From NCBI GenBank assembly GCA_002794785.1, contig NBBA01000005.1, positions 1,736,001 through 1,800,000 of the forward strand: a stretch of DNA of 64,000 bases. Reading direction: 5' to 3'. Under the pieces are notes generated by a model, which was not told the origin of the DNA, did no database searches, and worked only from the letters and a program-made list of their open reading frames with translations. This DNA is from Coniferiporia sulphurascens. Lineage: Eukaryota > Basidiomycota > Agaricomycetes > Hymenochaetales > Hymenochaetaceae. The position numbers were made by a program, and so were the translations under genes. Positions 55,586 to 64,000 of the stretch are shown here, piece after piece (position 1 is the first letter of the stretch; each line of letters begins with the position of its first letter).

Positions 55586-57548
55586 ATGTATATCAGCGGT
55601 CTCCCATTCGGGCTGTCGGTAGAAGACGGTGAGGAAGAGTCAAATAGCACCGCGTCCTTCATCGGCATTGTTGTCGCAATCTCGGGCAACATTCTTATTT
55701 CTCTGGCCCTCAACTGCCAGAAACTCGCCCATCTTAGGCTCGAGCGCGAACGGCATGCATTATTTAGTAGCGCGCGTACAATGAATGGCGATGTATGCGT
55801 CGAAAATGCGGGACAGTCCCTTGTAGCCGGAAGCACCGACAACGACGAGACCGACGACGAAGAGCGCACGCGTGTAGGCGAGCCTTCTCACCACCGCACC
55901 CAGAGTGTAGATAATGGGAGCGACGACGACGAGTCATTTCCGTTCCCCGGACACGACACCCCGACACGCCCCACGCGCTCGTTTCGAGACCGAGCCCGTT
56001 CTCTACTCCTTGAAACAGAGCCACTTCTCGTCATCTCTAGCCGCTCCGCGTCGCTAAGACACTCATATCGTGATGGATATGAGAGCCGACGGAGCCGTAG
56101 CGTTTTATCCGAGACTGGCGAGGGCTCGTGGCGTGCAAGAAGCCTAACGCATAGTAGCCCAAACACACTTGCACGTTTATTCTCATTAGGCACGAAGGGG
56201 AAACTGTCTGTGGAAGATCCCGACTTGGAAGCATCGGTTATTCCCGTAGACGTCCACGTTAATGGAGAGAGTCCTAGATCTCCAAGAGAGCGATCGACAT
56301 CCAGAGTCAGATTCGCCAAGTCTGAGCCTGCCTGTGAAAAAGGCCACAATGGGAACGAAAGCGATTACCTGAAGTCGAAGTTGTGGTATGCATCTGTCGT
56401 CACTGTTCAGTGACTGTTAACGTGCTAATCAACGAGAAGGTGGTTTGGCTTTCTGCTCATGAACGTAGGAGAGATGGGGAATTTCATTTCATATGCATTT
56501 GCTCCCGCTTCTGTTGTGGCGCCACTTGGAACTGTGAGCACCACTTTGTGTCAATCCACGATGTTTTAACAAAGCTACACCACACAAGTTTGCTCTGATA
56601 GCAAACTGCCTCTTTGCGCCACTCATGTTGAAGGAGAGGTTCAGGAAGGTACAGTCTAGTCCTATCAACACGTTTTACTGTGGCGTCTCACGCATCAGAT
56701 ATGTAGCGTGATTTGCTAGGTGTCGGGCTTGCCGTCATGGGGGCGATTACCGTAGTGCTTTCTGCAAACCCATCTGACAAGCGTCTGGACCCGGCGAACC
56801 TGATCCATGCAATCACGCAGCACGCGTTTATCGTCTTGGCTGCGCTGTATGTGGCTGGAGCAGTTATTTTGGTTAGCTTGAGTTCGCGGAGAGCAGGGCA
56901 GGAACATGTTTTCGTCGATGTTGGAGCGTGTGCACTGTTCGGTGGGTTCACTGTGCTTTCTACGAAGGCATTCAGCTCGCTTGTGACTGTCGAGTGGGTC
57001 GCGGTGTTCAAGGAGTGGATTACATATCCTATTCTGGCAGCAAGTGTTCTATTTTCATGTATGTTTCGCCGAGCGACTCTGACGATGCCACGCAGATATT
57101 AATCGGAACGGGAGTCGGGCAGATAAGATATCTAAATCGGGCGCTGATGAAATTCGACAGCAAGATTGTGATACCGACGCAGTTTGTGCTGTTTAACCTC
57201 TCTGCAATTGTTGGCTCTGCGGTACTGTACGGTGATTTCCGGAAGGCGACGTTACACCAGATGGTGACGTTCTTATACGGATGTGCGGCAACGTTCGGGG
57301 GAGTGTTCATGCTGACGTGGGGGTCAGGCGTGGGGCCCGGCGAATCTGGGCAAAGCAGGAGCGCCGGACGTCTACCAGAAGAGGCGGAACGGACGGGTCG
57401 GGCGCAGGTATTTCTGCCGTCGGCGTCGGCCTCAGCGTCAGCGAATGCTCGGCCCGTGCCGATCGTGCGGTCGAAGCCAAGCCTGCTGGTGGGGCTCTCT
57501 CCGGCACAGCGGGCGCTGCTGGCGCGGTCTTCGGCTGATGGCACCTGA
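55586..57548 (+). CDS. NIPA-like magnesium transporter (DUF803)
   Basis: Multi-pass membrane protein related to human NIPA Mg2+ transporters. Exons 55586-56385, 56440-56533, 56589-56648, 56707-57045 and 57096-57548 give 581 aa. Helix 1 (FIGIVVAISGNILISLALNC) carries the NIPA-type start. A charged, Ser/Arg-rich loop of about 215 residues is inserted before helix 2. WWFGFLLMNVGEMGNFISYA, FAPASVVAPLGTFALIANCL and RDLLGVGLAVMGAITVVL are core NIPA motifs. GTGVGQIRYLNRAL and FDSKIVIPTQFVLF close the transporter. The last intron could be 57046-57095 (chosen) or a slightly shifted one starting at 57059. Confidence 0.83.
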
Positions 57549-57795
57549 ATATATGTATTTACACGGTGTATTTACTTTGCTATTAGACTTGCCTTATACG
57601 GGGTATTCGCATGGATGACGTCGGCCTGGGTCCAATAACTATGACGTTGGGCAAACATTCTTATAAATAACCGTCGCTACGCATACGCCCATCTACGCCA
57701 CCGCGCGCTTTCTTAGTCGCCACTGCTGCTCTTCGACCTTCCCACTTACCTTACACACGGTCTCTCTCATTCTTACCGTCGTCGCCCCCATCGCT

Positions 57796-60258
57796 ATGCC
57801 CACCACCGGCGTCGTTATCGATGCCTTCAAAAGTACGCTTGTTGCTGCTTACTGTCTGCAGCCAGTGCCTGACCTCCATGTTCCGCCCCATCCGTAGATC
57901 TTATCCGGCACGGCAAACAGCACCATGAGAAATCCCCCCAAAGGCTCGCGAACCGAGTCCCCATCGGACCCGTGATCGGGAGCCGCGTGTTGCGAATTAT
58001 GACCAGAACCCGCAACCTGTCCAGCAGCGCGCGGTAGTCCAGGAGCCGATTCCCTCCCCGGGCTACAAGCGTGAAGCGGAACTCATCGTCCAGGAGGAGA
58101 AAGAGGCAAAGAACAAGATGCCAGTCTACAAAGGTCTTGAGAAGTTCAAGCTCATCGAAAAGATGGGAGAGTGAGTCCTTGACCACCTTCGCGACGATTG
58201 TGATGAGCCGACCCTTCACCTTGCAGTGGCGCTTTTTCGAACGTGTACAAGGCGGTCGAAATCTCAACGGGCCAAAAAGTGGCGGGTAAGTAGATGCCAA
58301 CTTGATCTTCCCCTCCTTAAACCGAATCATCTTTATAGTCAAGGTTGTTCGCAAGTATGAACTCAATGCTTCACAGGTTAGAGATTTCTCTGAGCACCCG
58401 CTTGGCACCATTTCTCAGCTAGCGCTGACTTCTTCGCATTTTATTCCTTAATCTCTCTTTCTCTTTACGCTCCTTGTAATCTCGGGGTGACGCGATATAC
58501 TGTAGGAGGGGAACAAGCATCTCAACCCTCAGTTCAAGAAACGTCCCCGCGTTACAGAGGTGCTGTTGATTTTTATTCCCAGTCCTTTATATCGTTATTT
58601 TACCCTAGAATTCTACTTATTTACTCCGTTTATACCTCAACATTTCTACTTCTTCTTCCATAAATGGTGGCGGTTGCTGATACATTGGTAACCCGGCTCC
58701 ACAGCGTGCAAACATTCTCAAAGGCATGTTTCTTTGTTCTTATTTGGGCTCGGAATCTGACCATCCCCCCTCCCAATTCAGAGGTGCAAATTATGCGTGG
58801 AATTAATCATCCTTCTGTCGTCAAACTTCTGCATTTCTTTGAATCCGAGGAGCACTACTTCCTTCTTCTTGAACGTACGTTATGTTTCTTCCTTTTAAGT
58901 CGATAAGTTCTAAGCAAAAGCTCAGTTATGGAGGGCGGCGAGCTTTTCCATCAAATAGTGAAACTCACGTACTTTAGTGAGAATCTTGCAAGACACGTCA
59001 TTCTGCAGGTGGCAAACGGGATTCGGTATTTACACGAAGAGCGGGGAGTGGTCCATCGGTTCGTACCCTACATTCTCTACCGTCTCAGCACTTAACCCCC
59101 TGCGCAGTGATATAAAACCCGAGAATTTATTGTTTGAGCGCATACCGATAGTACCATCTAAACACCCGGTTCAACGCCCTTACGACGAAGAGAAGGAAGA
59201 CGAGGGCGAATTTATTCCTGGAATTGGCGGAGGTGGAATTGGCCGAGTCAAGCTCGCCGATTTCGGTCTCAGCAAAGTTGTTTGGAATGAGCAAACTATG
59301 ACGCCTTGTGGTACAGTTGGCTATACAGCGCCAGAGATTGTGAAGGACGAGCGATATTCAAAAAGTGTGGACATGTGGGCTTTGGGTTGTGTGTTGTACA
59401 CTTTGCTCTGCGGCTTCCCCCCGTTTTACGACGAAAGTATCAACGTACTTACGGAGAAGGTGGCGCGAGGATATTACACATTCTTGAGTCCATGGTGGGA
59501 CGATATTAGCCCGTCTGGTAAGCAGAAGTGCTTCACTTCACCTGAAGTCTCTAAACATTTCTGTAGCTAAAGATTTGATAACGCATCTTCTTTGCGTTGA
59601 CCCGGCGCAACGCTATACAATTGACGAATTCCTTGCACATCCATGGTGTAACGAGTCTCCAGCGCCGCCACCGCCACCAACACCCTTGACTGCCCCGTTT
59701 TCCAACCGCGCGTTAGACTCACCTCTGCTCCAGTCACTTCGTGGGGGACGGGAGGCCCGCTCACCGGGATTGGCTACTCTCAAAGAGGCCTTTGATATCA
59801 CATACGCCGTACATCGTATGGAAGAAGAAGGTGCGCGGAGACGCGCATACAACGGTCCAGGCGGCGCAGGTACTCGCGGCTTCCTGCAAGGTCTTAATGA
59901 AGATGATGAAGAGATGGCGGAGCAGGATGATCAGGTGGTGCGGGAAGCTCGAGAGAGGCAGGAGCAAGCCGCTGCGAAGCATGCAGATGTCGCGACGAAA
60001 CGTCGCTCTCGTGATAAGGCGCGCGATGCCCTGCTTGCTGAAGGACGAGCTGGTGTGCGTGACCAACCACGACGACACGATCGCGATGAGCCTAGCAAAC
60101 CGTTCGAACTGGTTATTGACAATGCGACCCTTCTTGGACGCAGGCACGGAAAAATGCGGACACCTGGGATTTCTAGCCCATTATCAAATCAGTTGATTTC
60201 CGGTAAGGGGGACGAAATGCCTTACGAAGCTCCCGGCAGTCCGATGCAAATAGTTTGA
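57796..60258 (+). CDS. RCK2: RCK2/Srk1-type CaMK-family protein kinase
   Basis: Ser/Thr kinase acting below the stress MAP kinase Hog1. Exons 57796-57832, 57930-58170, 58227-58285, 58339-58376, 58506-58559, 58705-58723, 58782-58874, 58926-59058, 59108-59517 and 59567-60258 encode 591 aa. The Gly loop is KMGDGAFSNVYKA, followed by VKVVRKYE with the catalytic Lys. The catalytic loop is VVHRDIKPENLLFE, then a family-specific insert of about 35 residues before LADFGLSK. GTVGYTAPEIV is the activation-segment end. The C-terminal tail is Arg/Glu/Asp-rich. The second exon start is uncertain: a six-C run at 57934-57939 separates two plausible frames. Intron 58724-58781 has a GC donor. Confidence 0.88.
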
Positions 60259-60757
60259 AAATGGTTTTGCACTGACTATCTCCTTATGCATCCTACCCTC
60301 TTGTGTTTCACTAATTGGATTGCCACTCTATATGCGGTGTCTCGCACCGCCGATTCCTCACGTACGATTATAACACGAGCCTGGTGAGGTTTTATATCGG
60401 ACAATGTGTACAAACCGCCAGTGCTTGTTTTTGTACTTTGCGCATATTTATCATTTGTAGTTGACGATTCTGTGGTTGTAGCGTACAGTGAACTCGGGTT
60501 TATAATCTTGATGCATGTCTTTCCTGTACTATACGATGATTTGGAAATGTCTAGACGTGTGTATAAGAAGTAGCGGGGAGATATCAGAGCCGTCGCTTAG
60601 ACGTAAGAAGTTGTTGGGTCTGCGAAGTTCATGATCGTAGGTAAATCGCAAAGCTTCGCAAAATACACGCTTTATGATCGACGGTCTCAGACCGCAATAT
60701 TTTTTGTCACTTAAAGTCGAGTCCAGCTCGTTGCTAAATACGCGAAGAGATAAAAGT
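60259..60757. other. Intergenic: converging 3' ends
   Basis: 3' flanks of the kinase (+) and chitinase (-). Nothing recognised. Confidence 0.45.
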
Positions 60758-61723
60758 CTACGTCGACATGCCCAAGCCACGGCGCAGAGCGTTTGTAAGG
60801 TCCCACTGTGCCGTGTCGCCTGAGAGGTCCCACATGGCGGTACCGAGGATATGAGCTTGCTTCGCGTACGCGGCCTTGGCGGTGAGCGACTGGGGGTCGT
60901 CGTACGTCACGACCTGGTCCTCATAGGGGGAAGTCATGAAGGGGGTAGTGGAGCAGGTATCCCAGAAACGCGTGAAGCCGCCGACAGCGAGGAACGTCCT
61001 TGAAGAGCTGCCGCTGACAAGTGCGGGGCGCAGCGCTCCCTGGGCGACGATCTGGTTGAACTGAATTTGACCGCCGTCTGTGCTGATGAGCTTGATGAGT
61101 CCGAGTGTGTCAGGGTCCACGCCCGAGTCCGGGTCCGGGTCCGAATCCGAGTCTGAGTCTGTGTCTGGGTCCAAATCCGGCACCGGGTCCGAGATGCTTA
61201 AGTTGGCCATGACGCTCTGCCTACGGAGGAGTGGTCTGCGCGGCAGAGGTGCAAGGGCGCGTTTGTGCGCGATCGTCGTCGCCTTGGAGGGGTTGATGTA
61301 TCCGTAGGCGGGAACACCAAGCATAAGGCGGGAGGCGGGGAACTTGGCTGCGGACCAGGCTGTGATGGCGGCTGCGGCGTTCTCGTTTGGCTGCGAGCTG
61401 TCGTGGCAGCCGTTGGAGAGCGGGGCGTTCGGACCGGGTGTGGCTGACGCTGTGTGCGTACAGTTAGCACCGGAGAAGTTTAAAGAGAGATGTAGTTTAC
61501 CGGTGAAGACGTCGTAGTTCATGATGTTGACCCAGTCGAGGACGGCAGCGAACGCAGAGACGTCCCGCATCGGGTTTCCGCTCGGGTCGACGAAGGGGGT
61601 GTCCTGAACTGCGGCTGTGATGCGCGCGTTCTTGGGGAGCCTGGCGCGGAGGAGCTGGAGGGTGGCGAGGAAGTTAGCGCTGTCCTGGGGGCTGACCTTG
61701 TTGTCGCCTTCGCCCTGCTGGCC

Positions 61724-61755
<32 letters not shown>

Positions 61756-62440
61756 GGTGGAACTGGTTGTAGACGGAGACAACGTTGTTGACGAACTTTT
61801 GGCGCGAGCTGGGTGTTGCGCATGCGAGGGAGAAGAACCTATAGTGGCGCATTTAGCAAAGAGGGGATAAAGAAAAAGAATATGCGCACTTGCTGCCGTC
61901 CCAGCCGCCGATGCTGAGTTTGACCTTTGTGCCCTTTGCATGTGCGGCAGAGACGAGCCGGGAGAGGATCCCAGGGGAGGAGGAAGGGTCGTCCCAGACG
62001 AGGTTAAAGTTCTGGTCCGGGGAGACAAAGGCGAAGTCGATCCAGCTCAGTCTAGACATGTCGATCTTCTCTGGAGGGAGCACAGAGAGAGCCCAGTCGG
62101 GGTAGTAGGCAGAGATGAGAGGCCCGGAGATGACCGGTGTCTGCAGAGGGAGAGCGGCGTCTGGCAGAGAGTCGGTCCCGAGGTCAGCACTAGCACTAGT
62201 CGTCGACGTCGGATCGTCAGGGTCCGGCGACAAGGGCAGGAAGAGCACGTCCTGTTCGGAGCTTCCCGCGAACGTTCCACTCGGCGTCGGCGTCGGCGTC
62301 ACCGTCGTCTGTGCAAACACCACCATCTGCGTTTCTGTCAGCACATAATACCCCGCGTCGGGCTCCGCCAACCACGGCATGCAGGCACATCTCCCGCTCA
62401 TAGCCACCAGCGCCAAAACAGCCGACAGAGCGTAGACCAT
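60758..62440 (-). CDS. GH18 chitinase, secreted
   Basis: Hydrolyses chitin in cell-wall remodelling or nutrition. Exons 61890-62440, 61501-61838 and 60758-61449 encode 526 aa. A signal peptide (about 20 residues, VYALSAVLALVAMSG) is followed by a Thr/Pro/Ser-rich spacer. The TIM barrel starts near residue 105 (ISAYYPDWALSVLPPEKIDM). The SxGG motif is LSIGGWDGS, the catalytic DxxDxDxE motif is DGIDIDWEYP, and WVNIMNYDVF and the barrel-closing Trp in LGTAMWDLSGD are present. About 25 residues of Asp alternating with Ser and Pro are inserted before the last barrel strands. There is no separate chitin-binding domain. Expected to be active. Confidence 0.93.
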
Positions 62441-62872
62441 ATTCGTGTCAGATGCGATAAATCAGAAAAAATCAGCCGACCAGCGGGAGATAAAGTGGGC
62501 AGTAAACACGATTAATGACTGCGCGTACGCGAATTATGAGGGGCAGGTTACCGGTCAGCTCGGAAGTGCCCGAGATGCCTCCTACCCGCCGGCTGCGGCC
62601 TCTATAAGCAGATTAATTGCCCAGTCCATACGCGACGGCTGACGCAAGATGCCGTTCGATGCCGGTGACGAAGACGCGGATCGCTGACGCCCCTTGCAGC
62701 TTATCGCCCAGATGACCTCGTTTCGTTCCTTGCACGCTCGTCGTCTCACAATTCTATATCCGGCATCCGCTAAACCTGTCATATCTGAAACGTGCTCCAC
62801 CTCCCCTTCCGACGCCTATAAACTCTCCCTTTCTCCTTCTTCTTCGTCCACACTCCCGCCCTGCCCTCCGCC
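62441..62872. other. Divergent promoter: chitinase / disordered protein
   Basis: 432 bp between start codons; no additional gene. Confidence 0.45.
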
Positions 62873-63742
62873 ATGGCCTCTCCTCGTCCTTCAGACTTCT
62901 CCAACAGGACTGACTCTCCCGTTCCCCCGCCATGTCCTTCCCCTCAGCTCAAGCCGATGCCTCTCCCTACGCCCCCCGTTTATTCAAGGCGCATCGCTTC
63001 TTCATCCCAGGACAACCTCCCCGCAAAGAAACTAAAGCCAAAGCGCAGCGCGGATCTCGACCCGGAATCCCTCGTCTACTCTCTCAAAGACGCTCTCGTC
63101 GCCGGCGGCTCCTCCCGTCGCAATTCAAAACCTGACATACGCGACTCGGATTATTCGCCATCTTCCACCGAAAGCGTGTCTCCACGCTCGCCCACTCTTC
63201 ATCGCGTTCCTTCCCCTCCCTCTCCGCCTGTACATCACAAACACCGCCGCTCCGACTCTATGAATCAGAATATTCTATTGCCTACCGCCTCTCGGTCCCT
63301 GAACAGGTCACGTACTCGTTCCCCGAGCGGCAGGCCCATCAGTTCAGAGACGCCTCCACCCGTCCCTCCTCTGCCCCCTTTGAATATCAGTTACGCGGCT
63401 CAAGTCTCCCCGGACAGGAAGACGTCTTTCATACGCATCCCAGAGCTCGGTCTTGGAATCGACGAGGGCCTGCGCTTTCCGCTTTCTCCCTTGCAGTCGG
63501 GCAAAAAGCGTAGGGAACGTCCTCGCAAGGAGTCTGACGCGCCGTCTTTCCTGCACATGTCCAAGCGCGATACGAAACGATCGTCCCGGACGAGTCCTGT
63601 TTTTTCGGTCACCCCACTAGCAGGCTGCCTGTCCGTTCGTCCCTCGCACTCGCTCCCGGACCTAAAGGCTGCAAAGCGCAGGAGCGGTTCGTCATTTGCG
63701 GGTCGCTTTTTGCGGATGGGGACACAACCACTTGTTGTCTAA
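62873..63742 (+). CDS. Unknown Pro/Ser/Arg-rich protein
   Basis: Single exon, 289 aa, ATG in strong context (gccATGGCC), not recognised. It is disordered throughout, with Pro-Pro-rich runs (SSETPPPVPPLPPLNISYAA) that could bind SH3 domains and basic patches (KKLKPKRS, KKRRERPRK). The short ordered-looking stretch RKTSFIRIPELGLGIDEGL is the best candidate for a conserved motif. The frame is uniform in codon use and continues to a clean stop. Function unknown. Confidence 0.6.
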   Translation: MASPRPSDFSNRTDSPVPPPCPSPQLKPMPLPTPPVYSRRIASSSQDNLPAKKLKPKRSADLDPESLVYSLKDALVAGGSSRRNSKPDIRDSDYSPSSTESVSPRSPTLHRVPSPPSPPVHHKHRRSDSMNQNILLPTASRSLNRSRTRSPSGRPISSETPPPVPPLPPLNISYAAQVSPDRKTSFIRIPELGLGIDEGLRFPLSPLQSGKKRRERPRKESDAPSFLHMSKRDTKRSSRTSPVFSVTPLAGCLSVRPSHSLPDLKAAKRRSGSSFAGRFLRMGTQPLVV

Positions 63743-64000
63743 ACTCGTGGTTTCCCCTCGTTTCTACTGGGCCTTCGGTCCGCATCTGCGTCCGATGGCG
63801 TGACGCATCTGCTCCATAAGCCATAAATCCTGGGCGCTCAGTAAACGTCAGTTAAGCGAGCCCGCGCTCAGCGATTATCACGGCTTATCTCCCCCGCTGA
63901 GATCACGCATCGCATTAGGCCGTCCTACCCTGTCCCCCTTTGTCTTCCCGATATAGTTGCGCCCACGCGCGTTCGGGTTCTTTGTGGGGGGTCGTGAATC
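63743..64000. other. Intergenic to window edge
   Basis: 258 bp downstream of the last gene; nothing recognised. Confidence 0.4.

Noticed and set aside
1..64000. tRNA, 5S rRNA, transposon, LTR or CRISPR structures
   Set aside because: Intergenic stretches were scanned by eye for B-box (GGTTCGAATCC-like) motifs, terminal repeats and regularly spaced repeats; none found. A tRNAscan and repeat search would be decisive.

Overview
This window is nuclear DNA from a filamentous fungus, most likely an agaricomycete basidiomycete. The genes are dense and carry many short introns (mostly 48-75 bp, GT-AG, about 135 in total). The proteins include fungal markers such as ERMES Mdm10, Pkr1, OMP decarboxylase and a Rck-type kinase, and there is a short CaaX peptide gene resembling a basidiomycete mating-pheromone precursor. 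No bacterial, viral or transposon sequence was recognised, and no tRNA, rRNA or CRISPR array was seen. All gene models were spliced by hand. For each one the exon lengths sum to a multiple of three and the intron phases match, but the models are not backed by transcripts.

Layout, left to right: ELG1/ATAD5-type PCNA unloader (5' end cut by the window edge, +); bHLH factor (+); DOM34/pelota (-); thioredoxin-like PLP1/TXNDC9 (+); CPD photolyase (+); SWT1-type PIN nuclease (+); GT32 inositol-phosphoceramide mannosyltransferase (+); MFS transporter (-); PUS7 (-); URA3 (+); PCF11 (-); RPL9/uL6 (+); STE14 isoprenylcysteine methyltransferase (-); mitochondrial EF-G2 (+); unknown acidic protein (-); LEU1 copy 1 (-); RPL29/eL29 (+); TFIIIC subunit TFC1 (-); LEU1 copy 2 (+); 38-aa CaaX pheromone-like gene (+); unknown, probably mitochondrial protein (-); PSF3 of GINS (+); PKR1 (-); MDM10 (+); unknown disordered protein (-); SmG (+); TAF9 (+); SEC12/PREB (-); NIPA-like Mg transporter (+); RCK2-like kinase (+); GH18 chitinase (-); unknown disordered protein (+).

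Most genes are single-copy housekeeping functions in DNA replication and repair, mRNA and tRNA processing, translation and its rescue, ER and mitochondrial biogenesis, and leucine and pyrimidine synthesis. They are not a functional cluster. Several are tight divergent pairs with short shared promoters: DOM34/PLP1, PUS7/URA3, STE14/MEF2, PKR1/MDM10 and the mitochondrial unknown/PSF3.

The features most worth a second look are: the CaaX pheromone-like gene at 44027-44143; the head-to-head duplication of LEU1 with six identical intron positions in both copies; four introns with GC-AG borders; a frame conflict at a poly-C run in the kinase gene; and an Asp/Ser/Pro repeat inserted in the chitinase catalytic domain.
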